Assembly: GCF_011386835.1 (NCBI RefSeq) | Contig: NC_088799.1 | Coordinates: 75,783,302-75,847,301 of the forward strand | Direction: 5' to 3' | Source: Chrysemys picta bellii | Taxonomy: Eukaryota; Chordata; Testudines; Emydidae | DNA: 64,000 nt | In this document: piece after piece, positions 10,791 to 22,312 of the stretch | Layout of the letters: each line of letters starts with the position of its first letter | Numbering within the stretch: position 1 is the first letter of the stretch | Notes under the pieces: model-generated | What the model was told of the DNA's origin: nothing | The model's input: the letters and a program-made list of their open reading frames with translations, nothing else | The model's database searches: none | Position numbers and translations under genes: made by a program

Positions 10791-13252
10791 TTCCACTCTT
10801 CTACCACTCAGGAGTGGGTGCACCAGTATGTAGGCCATTAAAAAGGCCTAACAGAATGCCGCAACTGGAAAATAGTTTGTGAGAGTGATGTCATCCTTTG
10901 TACCAAATATAAAATGCACTGATTGTCTTATAAATCACTTGACACTTAGAAGCACAAAAGACTATATGTGGTCAGAGAAAAAATGAAGCAGAATTTCCTG
11001 ACTGGAATAAGGAGCATTGTGCATACATCACAAGGACTTCTTCATGTGTACCTAATAGTCTTCTGCATGAACATATTATCTCTCAAATCTGACCATTGAT
11101 CACAAACTTAGTATAAGGAAATGGGTTTTTAGAAGTAATGGAAGGAAATATGTTTTTTTTTAAACCAATTTTTTCAAATCAGTTATAAAAAGGAAAATTA
11201 TTTTAAAAATGTATTGCAAGGTCATTCTTGCCTTAGATAAGAATTCCGTGAAAAAGCAAATATGCACGGATCTACACAGTTAAGCTTTAAATTGCTGAGT
11301 TTCTAACTGGCAGTTGAGTCAGATTCTGAATTAACTTACATTAGCATAAATTGAGAGTAATTCTTCTAACAGAGTTATGTTGGTATGTAGCTGAGATCAA
11401 AATTTCACCCAATGACTACAAGATGACATTTTATATTTTTTTGTTTTGCCAACATTAGGATAATTCCAACATTAGGATAATTCTTGTCCAAGTGTTAATT
11501 AAGAGGACAAGTCTTCACACATGTATCAGAAAATAGAATAGGGAGCTTAATTCTTATTTGAGGAGACTGGTCCAGAAACTGGGAGGATGCTCAAGAAGGT
11601 GTGTTTGGAAGCACAATTATTTCTCTGTCTATTGCAAAGTGCATTCAGATATCTTGTATGCCAAAGGAAATTTAATTAAAATTACCCAATAACTTGCTGG
11701 TAGGCCTGTAAATGTGTATATATTGTACCACCATTGGTCATCCTGGTCCCAAGATCAGGTAAAATTAAAGGGAAATAAAGATTTTATTGATAGGATAACA
11801 GCAGAAGAGAGTTCTGCCATTTGGAATAAAGGGCTTACTGCTCAGCTAATTCACGGAACAAGAAATAGCTCTATTCTAGAATTCTGAGACAGAGATTTGA
11901 CCTGGGGTCTGATCCTGCTCCCACTAAAGGCAATCACAAAAATCCCATTGAGTTCAATGGTACAAGGTCTGACCTTTGGAAAAACTAATAGCCAGTCTTC
12001 AAAGAACCATGACCTTCAATAGTAACACTATGGATTAAAGTAAAGCACAAGAATATGCCCCCATCTACAAGAGCTTACTACACCTATCTTTGATGGTTGC
12101 CTCTTGTACTTCATTGATGCTTGCTGTAATTTGATAGATTTTTGGATGCTGAATCAGGACGTATTCCCTTTGGTTTTGTTTGTTCAGTTTGTTTCCTCTG
12201 ATTTATTGAAAGTTAAAGTTTTATTTTCAAATATGACCAAGGAATTATAAAGTCTTGCTGTTTGTCCTGTAGATACTGTAACACATATAAAATAAAATGT
12301 TTAGTTTATTGTAATCCCAAATTTTTGCCTCTCCAATCAAAGCCCACTTTTTGTACAATAATAATATTGGGAGGGGGGGCAGAAAATCTCTTTAATCGTT
12401 GTAACTTACATTTTTGCTCTTAAGAGATCCCGAACAAACTCAGGGATTGTTTTTGAACAAGGCATTGATGGTATAAACTAAATTATATCTAGTTATTTGA
12501 CTTCTGCCATTTAAAAGACAAAGACTATGTATAAATCAATAGATGTTACATATGGTGGATGTGACTGTTATAAGTATACCCTTGTATTTTTGTTGATATT
12601 TGCATAACTGAGTCTATCTTTTTTACTGGCTTCTAAATTTCCATCACTATATTTTCATGTATTTTCAGAGGATTCTGAAATTATATTTCTGTACCTGAAT
12701 AGAGGATTCTGATTCAGTTGCTAACCCACAAACTACTAACCATATAAAGAAATGGCCTCTTATTACACATGTGCATACATCCACTCAAACATATTTACAC
12801 AAATAATGTGTGTGTACAATTATACACTTAATTTACATATGTAATTATGGCAATAGCATGCACAAATTTGGTATTTGTACATACTAATGACCAATTAGAA
12901 CTCTGTCTGCAATCTCATTAATTGTATGCCCAAATTATGTATGTGAGCAACTGTGAGCACATTTTTATTTGTGGTCCTACATTTCTGATCTTTGGAAAAT
13001 AAGAAATAGCTTATCCTAGTTCCCCCACTGTATTTTGAACTCCATCCATCTTTCCAAAGAGGCCAGTCTGGGGATCAGTCTAGGCCACCAGGAAGCACAT
13101 GGCAACACAATTACTGCATAAATCACGATGCCATGAGGATTAGGGCACTAATCCCACACCATCCAAATTAATGGGAGTTTTGCTGTTGACTTTAATGGTT
13201 GTGGGATAAGACCATTGGGTGATAGGGAGGCAGTGACATTTTAATATGAATA
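10791..13252. other. unassigned AT-rich DNA with weak foldback fragments
   Basis: No gene. Short segments at 11310-11412 and 11905-11985 carry CAGATTCTGA or TGATCCTGCTCCC with a central TGAGTTCAATGG-like string, resembling old foldback elements. A 17-base unit CCAACATTAGGATAATT is tandemly duplicated at about 11450-11483. Confidence 0.5.
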
Positions 13253-14860
13253 TTAGGGTCGTCAAGTGATTAAAAAATTAATCATGATTAATCACACTGT
13301 TAAACAAAATAGAATACCATTTATTTAAATACTTTTGGATGTTTTCTACATTTCCAAATATATTGATTTCAATTACAACACAGAATACAAGTGTACACTG
13401 CTCACTTTATATTTATTTTTTATTACAAGTATTTGTACTGTAAAAACACCAACAGAAATAGTATTTTTCAGTTTACCAAATGGAAGTACCATAGTGCAAT
13501 CTCTTTATCATGAAAGTTGAATTTACAAACGTAGAATTATGTACAAAAAAACTGCATTAAAAAATAAAACAATGCAAAATTGTAGAGCCTACAAGTCCAT
13601 TCAGTCCTGCTTCTTGTTAAGCCAATTGCTCAAACAAATTTGTTTACATTTGCAGGAGATAATACTGATAGTTCTTGCTTACAGTGTCACCTGACAGTGA
13701 GAACAGGCATTCTCATGGCACTGTTGTAACCAGAGTCACAAGATATTTACATGCCAGATGTCATATGTCCCTTCATGCTTCAACCACCATTCCAGGAGAC
13801 ATGCGTCCATGCTGATGACAGATTCTGCTTGATAAGAATCCAAAGCAATGTGGACTGAGGCATGTTCATTTTCATTATCCGAGTCAGATGCCGACGGCAC
13901 AAGGTTGATTTTCTTTTTTGGTGGTTCAGATTCTGTAGTTTCCGCATTGGAGTATTGCTCTTTTAAGACTTCTGAAAGCATGTTCTACACCTCGTCCCTC
14001 TCAGGTTTTGGAAGACACTTCAGATTCTTAAACCTGGGGTTGAGTGCTGTAGCTATCTTTAGAAATTTCACATTGGTACCTTTTTATTTTGTGAAATCTG
14101 CAGTGAAAGTGTTCTTAAAATGGATAACGTGCTGGGTCATGATCTGAGACTGCTATAACATGAAATATATGGCAGAATGTGGGTAAAACAGAGAAGGGGA
14201 CATACAATTCTTCCCCAAGGAGTTCAGTCACAAATTTAATTAACACATTACTTTTTTAATGAGCATCATCAGCATGGAAGCATGTCCTCTGGAATGGTGG
14301 CCGAAGCATGAAGGGGTATACAAATGTTTAGCATATCTAGCACGTAAATACCTTGCAATGCTGGCTACAAAAGTGCCATGCAAATGCTTGTTCTCACTTT
14401 CTGATGATGTAAATAAGAAGAGGACAGCATTATCTCCTGTAAATGCAAACAAACTCGTTTGTCTTAGCGATTGGCTGAACAAGAAGTAGGACTGAGTGGA
14501 CTTGTAGGCTCTGAAGTTTTACATTTTGAATGAAGTTATATAACCAAAAAAATTCTACATTTGTAAGTTGTACTTTCACGACAAAAAGATTGCACTACAG
14601 TACTTGTATGAGGTGAATTGAAAAATACGATTTCTTTTATCATTTTTACAGTGCAAATATCTGTAATAAAAATAATATACACTTTGATTTCAATTACAAT
14701 ACAGAATACAATATATATGAAAATGTAGAAAAATATCCAAAATATGTAATAAATTTCAATTGGTATTCTATTGTTTAACAGTGACATTAAAACTGAAATT
14801 AATTGTGATTAATTTTTAATCATGATTAATTTTTTTAATTGCGTGAGTTAACTGCCCTAA
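13253..14860. mobile_element. large foldback hAT element
   Basis: A 1.6-kb palindromic element. The left 570 bases, read on the minus strand, match the right 600 bases: AACAAGAAG(T/C)AGGACTGA, GCCTACAAGTCCA/TGGACTTGTAGGC, TTGCACTA, and ATGATTAAT arms close to both ends. Termini are TTAGGGTCGTCAAG and, reversed, TTAGGGCAGTTAACTCACGC. Flanking TGAATATT and TAAATATT could be a decayed 8-base target duplication. Both arms encode the same hAT transposase C-terminal segment on opposite strands. Because that segment is present, it looks like a transposase-bearing element that duplicated its 3' half in inverted orientation. Confidence 0.75.
14259..14489 (+). pseudogene. hAT transposase C-terminal (dimerisation) remnant
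   Basis: The 76-codon frame contains MEACPLEWWPKHEGVYKCLA, then ARKYLAMLATKVPCKCLFS, then NKKRTALSPVNANKLVCLSD. This is the LEWW...LARKYL...P.S...R.LFS..G.....RR..L.P......LCL pattern of the hAT dimerisation region. The expected serine-glutamate-arginine stretch (VPSER) reads VPCKC, and SxAGD reads SLSDD, so it is mutated. It is the end of the protein and the catalytic part is absent. A second copy, MDACLLEWWLKHEGTYD, is on the minus strand at 13736-13981 in the other arm. Confidence 0.7.
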
Positions 14861-15094
14861 TAAATATTAAAAGTTCTGCAAAAATAACTCACTATAGCAA
14901 AATAAATGAACTGTTTCCATTCCACAATATTATATTAATTATTATTATTATTAATAGTCATTTATATTATGGAATCGCACCATGCCTCCAGTCAGGCTAG
15001 GAGTCCGATTGTGTTGAATGCTGTATAGACACTAGTGAAAAAGACAGCCCTGCTCTGGACAACCTCTGGTTAAAAACCTCATGACTGGTACAAC
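14861..15094. other. unassigned DNA with an (ATT)n run
   Basis: TTAATTATTATTATTATTAATAG near 14935 is a short microsatellite. Nothing else is recognised. Confidence 0.5.
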
Positions 15095-15208
15095 AGCTAC
15101 AGACCTGATTCTCCCCTCACAACAGTTTTACATCAGTGTCGCTTTATTGATTTCAATGAATTTACCTCTGCTTTACACCACTATAAGTAAGAGGAGATTA
15201 AGGCCTTG
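15095..15208. mobile_element. foldback MITE (ACCTGATTCTCC type)
   Basis: Left end ACCTGATTCTCCCCTCACAA pairs loosely with the right end, which reversed reads GGCCTTAATCTCCTCTTACT. TTACATCAGTG pairs with CACCACTATAA. The centre has TTGATTTCAATGAA. The pattern fits an old, diverged foldback repeat family common in sauropsids. Confidence 0.55.
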
Positions 15209-15257
15209 CATTTTCCTCTAGGCGAGCGTAGCAACTAGAGTTGCTTGTGGTGTTCTA

Positions 15258-15335
15258 GTCAAAGCCTCTGAGAATTCTAATCTGCCCGACACGTCAGTCA
15301 AAGCCTCTGAGAATTCTAATCTGTCCGACACGTCT
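15258..15335. repeat. 39-bp tandem duplication
   Basis: Two adjacent copies of a 39-base unit beginning GTCAAAGCCTCTGAGAATTC (15258-15296 and 15297-15335). They differ at CCCGAC/TCCGAC and at the final base. Confidence 0.9.
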
Positions 15336-18300
15336 GTAAATTATTAACATCCCTTACATTCATCACTTACATTACAAGCATTTTTATGAAAAAAATAAAT
15401 GTCCATGCTAAGAAATAAAAAAGTAACCCCATCATAAAATAAAGAGCTGAACCTTGGAGATGGCATGAAATCTTTCATGGTCCATTCCCTGCTCACAAAG
15501 ACTAGAATTCTATGGAAATGAGAATTTGCTAGCAAAAAGCATCTTGATATGCCATACAGACAATCTCAAATGCAATATATTCTATCTAGATATGTCCTTT
15601 CTTTAGATGCAGATGTAGCTTTCCTACATCTTTATTATAGTCACTGTTCTGCTACACTTGGGCAATTCATGCTCTACAAAAATACTTTTTTTATTGCTTT
15701 GAAACCCGTGTATCTTTTATCCTAAGCATTTTCTACAGTAGACTTGTTCTAAAGTGAAGCAGCAGCCTTAGTCCCAGAGGCTTTACATATCTCTCTAGTT
15801 CAGTAAGCTGATGCTTAACCCATCAAAGCTACAACACTGGCAAATTTATTATGCTCAGCTAAAAATAAAAGCTGCCTTTGAGGTTTTTCTTCTACTCGCT
15901 CATGTAGAGTGGTGGGGGTAGAGACAGGAAGATACTTTCCCGCAAGCTGCATATATCTACAATTCAAAGAGGCACTTAATTTCTATGCTAAAAAACAGAA
16001 ATGTATCAAAAAGACCTAAGAAAAGAACAAAAGAAGAGGACCATTTCAAAATTCCTAATTATCAGATACTTTATACATATTATGTTAGTGTATAGTAGGT
16101 AACAGCTTCACCAGACAGAAGCATCAAAAAAGAAACATTTAATTTCTTTTGATTTTTAAAAATGCACTCCATCCAGTTCTCTCGGTAAATTCATTCTTAA
16201 ATGGCATAGCAACAATTTAGGATCAAAGTCCAGTTAACTAATTATTCCCAATAACCATATCTCCCATAACACCCCCTTCCCTGCCAATTCTTTCACCCCA
16301 TCCACTAGCTCAGCCTTCTTTCCCTACATCTCAGGAAAAGCATGAAAGAACACATGGGATTCACAATGTGATCTATAACAACAAACTAGAGCTTTGGTGA
16401 ACCAAAGAAGGAAATGCATTACACAGCCAAGGACCCCTCACTGAGAACACACAGCTTCCAACCTTATCACACTTAAACTAGGGATTAATTTGCCCCAGAT
16501 GATAGGCAATTATCACTGTCTCTCACAGGGATATAGAGTAATGGAGTAAAACTTTTCTTTGACACCACAAAATATCATCTCATATGTCTGGTTTTGATTG
16601 CATTCAATTATTCATCAGCACTTCCTACAAAATAAATAAATATTTTTCTGGGCTAGAGAGATCCTTGAAAATTTCCCACCTCTGTTCCATTGTTACTCTG
16701 ATTTAAGATGTACCTGGAGATTCCAAGCATCTGTTTTGTGGCTGGAGATTGCATCTCTCACTTTTGGCAGAATATGACCTCAAAAAGATTTCAAACCTTC
16801 ATTATGAAGGGGGTGCTGTGCATTGAGAGTTCAGAACACCTTGGTTTAGAAGGTCATTGCTAGAATTATATTGCATTTTCTTCACCTCAATCCACTGATT
16901 CTAACATGCAAAGCCATTGTGACACATCTAGGTCTCCCCTTAATAGTTTTTATGTTGAAACATCACATCATGATCCACCCTACTAACTGCTATATTTTTT
17001 CATGGTAGGAAAAGTTTGGTACAGTACATGGGCAACAAATAGATATGATCTGAAATAATAAGTATGGATATGGAAAATGAAACAATAATTAAAAAAGGGT
17101 TAAAGGAGGAGTGGACACCTATGCCTATCCAAATCAGTAGAATATATGCAAACCATGAAAAAATGCCTAAAATAAGACAGAGAGAACAGACAGGATACTT
17201 CCCAGCAATGGTTAAACTTCATTTTACAATAAGCAAAAGCTTAGTTTAGTCACTGATAACCAGAAACACTGTTTTAAACAAATTCATGTGCATCTGAGGT
17301 CTGGAAACATGAGGTTTTGCCTCCCTTCTTCAGGGACCAATGATAATGAATGCATTCAGATAATAGTCAACATGCCAGGCTGGAAATGGCACAATAACTT
17401 GTAACCTGAACCACAGGTCTCCAGTCTGTTCTTTAACATGATTGGAATAGATATGAGACATGTTTGTGTTACAGCAAATTCAGCAATGTGCCAGTGTTTT
17501 GTGGAATTCACAATCTATCGATAGAGTATATTATCAACATAAATCCCTGCAAAGATTAAGGAGGAAAGGAAAAATAAAGATCATTCACCCCTGGTGAAAG
17601 CCATGCATGTTTGCATTTAATTGAAAACCTAACAAATTATCTGAATCTGTAGATGGAAACTAAAAGACACTTTTATAGTGCTCATTTGAAATATTCACCA
17701 TAATTTAAAGAACAGGCTGTGGCTTGATCAGAGAAAAGTTAACAGGTGGAATTTAGTGGCCCTTGGTAAGATGCTGTAAAATGAGCATACAAGCTGAAGG
17801 AAGAGAGATATTACACGTGGAAAAAGGAGTGCAGAGCTTTTCAACAGAAATTATCGCCAGACATGGGAACCTTGAGCATATATGTGCTCTAAGTAAAGAC
17901 TGCTCTTGGTAGCTCAGTCACATTGGATGTTGCTGATACTTACTGTTACAAATAGAATAAGCCCCTGAACTGCACCTTCACACTATCACACTTGCAAGAA
18001 ACATGCATTTTACTTTGTGAACGGGATTAACGAGAGCACGCAGCAGTAATACTTCTAGTTCTTTTGGGTTTTGGGCCCATTTTGGCTTAATTTTATTGTG
18101 TATGCTGTCCCTGCCACTGAATGCTTCATAAATTTATCAGTCGATAAAATAAAATGAATACATCTATCAAAACGTGAAACTGAAATTTGTTGTTAGACCC
18201 ATATGATAGCTGGCATTTGCTTTCTTCGATTTTAAGGTTTAGGACAATTTTAAAAGTACTACAGTGTCTGGATTTTCATCACTTGCAATGTCAGGTTTTA

Positions 18301-18835
18301 TTTTTAGGTACATATGTAAAATGAGACCAACAGGGCAATGACAGTGTGCCTGTACTTGTAATTTAAGTATTATTAACAAACATTTAGATTACTTCATGTG
18401 GCGTATGGCTGCCCTTTAGCCTGTTTATAAATAGTGAAGTTCAAATGTATACTTTCACTTTCAGCTTGCCTTTTGTAGCCTGAGGTAGGAAATAATAAAA
18501 CTGATTAAACATTTTATTAGCCTGCTAATATAATATACAGTAAATCCCAGAGATCTATAGACACTTTCATCCCAAAGGGCTCTAGAATGCTTGCCACCTC
18601 TAGGGAGGAATACAACAACTGTTGACACTGCTCAGCAACACTGCTCTACAGTTTGGGATGAGAAGCAAAGAACAATTACAAAATCAGATCGGCCACAGAA
18701 TTTCTTGCCATTTAAGAAATCAACATATTATAGGCATCCACAACAACAGTTTTGTGTTCAACCTAGAAAAAGTGAAAGATCTTTTCTCAATCTGTATTGC
18801 ACTGTATTTCTCTGATCCTCAAGTTAGTATTTAAT
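15336..18835. other. unassigned intergenic DNA
   Basis: 3.5 kb with no recognised gene or repeat ends. Frames at 15344-15535 and 17064-17249 and those near 18600-18830 carry no domain. Confidence 0.5.
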
Positions 18836-18918
18836 GCTCCGATTCAGCAAAATCAATTAGACTACTTAAATGTTCAAGTTAAGCAAAGTGCTATGCTTAA
18901 GTGCTTTGCTGAATTGGT
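18836..18918. mobile_element. foldback MITE (GATTCAGCAAA type)
   Basis: GCTCCGATTCAGCAAAATCA at the left pairs with TGCTTTGCTGAATTGGTGCC at the right; inner CTTAA and AAGC strings continue the pairing. Similar in kind to 2847-2985. Confidence 0.6.
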
Positions 18919-19419
18919 GCCACAGTCATTTTTAAAATGTAGACTTTCCCAGCATATTAAATCAGATGGGGGAAAAAAAGGGGTTATCATCTATCACCTC
19001 TACAAAAAGGAGTATTTATAAAAGCTACAAAAAGGTTTTTCTGCTTAAAAAAGATTTAATTCTAAGAGTGCAGAGATTGAAAGCTTTCACAGACTGCAAT
19101 GGTTGCATTAAGGAATCTAAATATATGCTAAAAGAGAACATAAGTCTGAACTATTAAATGGACACATTTAATATATAAAATATGATAGTGAATACTTTCA
19201 TTTTTAACCTTAGTTGATAGTTTTTCTTTTACAGATTTTATTTTTGTGATTTGTTTGTTGATTTTCATAAAGAAACAATCAAAAATATAAAAAGGTAAAC
19301 CACTTACATCTTGTATGTTACTAAAGACTGCACATTTCACAGACTATCCAATAGAATTATGCAACTTATCAAAGCTCAAACCCATACAATACAAAATCGG
19401 GTATCATCACACAAAAATA
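18919..19419. other. unassigned DNA
   Basis: No gene or repeat recognised. Confidence 0.5.
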
Positions 19420-20664
19420 CCATGGTAGGATGGGGGTAACAATAAAAATAAAAGACGTACACAATTAGGCAAAAAAGGGAAGGAGGGGACCAGTGCACCA
19501 GGGAAGAAAAAGCAGAACGGTCAGGTGGAATGGAAGTCTTGTATTCTCTGAGCTACCTCAGAAATCTTTATCCAAACATATTGAGAAGCAGAACAAATTT
19601 CTTCAAATTTATATAATTTTTCTATGCTGATAAGCTATTCTTGCTTTCTCTGCTAACTCAAAAAGGTCCAAGTATAACCACCATTTTGTTCTGGGCACAA
19701 ATCTACTCCTCCATTTTTGTAAAATCATGTACTTGATAATCATTGCGGCCCTCAAAAACCAAAGTCTTTGTGGTGTAGTTAAACCCAGCATAGTAGGTGT
19801 ATAATAACCTAGGGTATTATTTTCAGCTATGGTTTGGTTGCTGCAGCCAAGCACTATTTTAACTCTTGTATCTGCTGCTTCCCACAGCTGCCCGACTGCT
19901 CGTCAGTCCCATAGCACATGCATCTCTTTATTACAGCACCAACAAATATCAGAGGAAAAGGCACCCCATCTTACAGAACCTCTGTGATGTCGAATACATT
20001 TTGAATAGAATCTTTTGATGTATAGCCTGAGATCTGCAGAAGCATTTTTAATATTCTTTAATATGCTCTGACACAGTGGTTCTTTTAAGGGCTGTAATAA
20101 CCACCCTTCCCATGCTTTCACAAAGAACTCCAGATCAACAGGGTGCCTCATCATTAGTAAACCATACATAGTTGACATAGGCCTGGGGAGTTTATGAAGC
20201 ATTTCAAAGGTTCCCAGGAGTTCTGAGGCCTCTGGCACAACTAGGGCATCCGGACCAAATTGATACCTTAGCAAGTGATTTAGTTATAAGTACTGCCACT
20301 CTGCTGAAGGTGGCAGGTCATATCATTACTTTAGTGTTAGAAAAGAGACAACGCCATCATCCTTGACTAATTGGGAAATCCATGTGATGCCCTTGTTCAA
20401 TCAGATATTCCAAATTACAGTTTCCCCCCTCTCCCCCCAATTTGCAAGTCTGGGTTACTCTGATGCTTTTGCATCATGGTGAGGATGAAACTGGTACCTC
20501 TTAGCTAGGACAGCCCAGACCCATCACACAGCCACCACTATAGGCATCTTATTTTTCTCCATCAGACAAATAGAGGAACTGAGCAGACCCTCAGGGGGAA
20601 CTGGTGCATTAATACCTGCTCAATTTCCACCCATGTAGGTATAAGAGTGTTAGCATGCTGGAAC

Positions 20665-20822
20665 CAATATAAATACCTGCCTACTGTATTTTCCACTCCA
20701 TGCATCTGATGAAGTGGGTTTTAGCCCACAAAAGCTTATGCCCAAATAAATGTGTTAGTCTCTAAGGTGCCACAAGTACTCCTTGTTGTTTTGTACAGAC
20801 TAACACGGCTACCACTCTAAAA
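20665..20822 (+). mobile_element. Penelope-like element 3' tail with hammerhead-like core
   Basis: CTGATGA (20706-20712) is followed by the stem AGTGGG, loop TTTTAG, CCCAC, then AAAAGC. Next come CCCAAATAAATGTGTTAGTC, TCTAAGGTGCCACAAGTACT and ACAGACTAACACGGCTACCA. The layout CUGAUGA, stem II, (G)AAA is that of a hammerhead ribozyme core, known from Penelope-like retroelements. The base expected to be G before AAA is A here, which should abolish cleavage. It sits inside the L1 remnant. The Penelope assignment is from memory of this tail. Confidence 0.65.
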
Positions 20823-21018
20823 CCATTTTCATTGTAGTAACCCTTCCCACAGACTCAGGAAGAGAGGATGCCACCTATTTATATCACTAGTTATAGGAGA
20901 GAGTACAGGATCTAAATTTATTTTCACTAGTTTATTAATGTTTCTTCTTACTTTTATACATAGGTATTTAATTGCCTCTGTTTGCCCATGGAAATTACAT
21001 TGGAAAAAAAGACCACTT

Positions 21019-22312
21019 AGAATCATAGAATATTAGTGTTGGCAGAGACCTCAGGAGGTCATCTAGTCCAATCCCTTGCTCAAAGCAGGACCAACACCAA
21101 CTAAATCATCCCTGCCAGGGCTTTGTCAAGCCAGGCCTTAAAAACCTCTAAGGATGGAGATTTCACTACCTCCCTAGGTAACCCATTCCAGTGCTTCACC
21201 ACCCTCCTAGTGAAATAGTTTTTCCTAATATCCAACCTAGACCTCCCCCACTGTAACTTGAGACCATTGCTTCTTGTTCTGTCATCTGCCACCACTGAGA
21301 ACAGCCTATTTCCATCTTCTTTGGAACCCCCCTTCAGGTAGTTGAAGGCTGCTATCAAATCCTCCCTCACTCTTCTCTTCTGCAAACTAAATAACCCCCG
21401 TTCCCTCAGCCTCTCCTCGTAAGTCATGTGCCCCAGCCCTAATCATTTTTGTTGCCCTCCTCTCGACTCTCTCCAATTTGACCACATCCCTTCTGTAGGG
21501 GGGGGACCAAAACTGGACACAATACTCCAGGTGTGGCCTCACCAGTGTTGAATAGAGGGGAATAATCGCTTCCTCGATCTGCTGGCAATGCTCCTACTAA
21601 TACAACCTAATATGCTGTTGGCCTTCTTGGCAATAAGGGCACACTGCTGACTCATATCCAGCTTCTCATCCACTGTAATCCCCAGGTCCTTTTCTGCAGA
21701 ACTGCTGCTCAGCAAGTCGGTCCCCAGCCTGTAGCGGTGCATGGGATTGTTCCTTCCTAAGTGCAGGACTCTGCACTTGTCCTTGTTGAACCTCATCAGA
21801 TTTCTTTTGGCCCAATCCTCCCATTTGTCTAGGTCACTCTGGATCCTATTCCTACCCTCCAGTGTATCTACCTTTCCTCCCAGCTTAGTGTAATCTGTGA
21901 ACTTGCTGAGGTGCAATTCATCCCATCATCCAGAGAATTAAAAAAGATGTTGAACAAAACCAACCCCAGAACCGACCCCTGGGGCACTCCGCTTGATGCC
22001 AGCTGCCAACTAGACATCGAGTCGTCGATCACTACCCATTGAGCCCGACAATCTAGCCAGCTTTCTATCCACCTTATAGTCCAGTCATCTAATCCATACT
22101 TCTTTAACTTGCTGGCAAGAATACAGTGGGAGACCGTATCAAAAGCTTTGCTAAAATCAAGATATATCACATCCACCATTTTCCCCATATCCACAGAGCC
22201 AGTTATCTCATCATAGAAGGCAATCAGGTTGGTCAGGCATAACTTGCCCTTGGTGAATCTATGTTGACTGTTCTTGATGACCTTCCTCTCCTCCAAGTAC
22301 TTCAAAATGGAT
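21019..22312 (-). mobile_element. CR1 LINE, 5'-truncated, inserted in L1
   Basis: The 3' end (plus-strand left) begins AGAATCATAGAATATTAGTG and continues CCTCAGGAGGTCATCTAGTCC, the reverse of a CR1 3' end with its short tandem tail. The upstream border is at about 22312, where L1 sequence resumes. The body encodes RT and the C-terminus of ORF2 over three frames. It is better preserved than the other CR1 copies here, so it is probably younger than the L1 that hosts it. Confidence 0.9.
21101..22305 (-). pseudogene. CR1 ORF2 reverse transcriptase remnant
   Basis: Three overlapping or adjacent frames give most of an RT. The first, 22305-21868, has RFTKGKLCLTNLIAFYDE, VIYLDFSKAFDTVSH (motif A) and [20 protein letters not shown] (motif B). 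The second, 21916-21539, has [12 protein letters not shown] at motif C, then [20 protein letters not shown] and [17 protein letters not shown]. The third, 21427-21101, has [20 protein letters not shown] and [20 protein letters not shown] frameshift lies between the first two, and a gap with stops lies between the second and third. Motif C normally reads FADD; FTDY removes one catalytic aspartate. The protein is therefore dead by both frame and active site. Confidence 0.85.
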
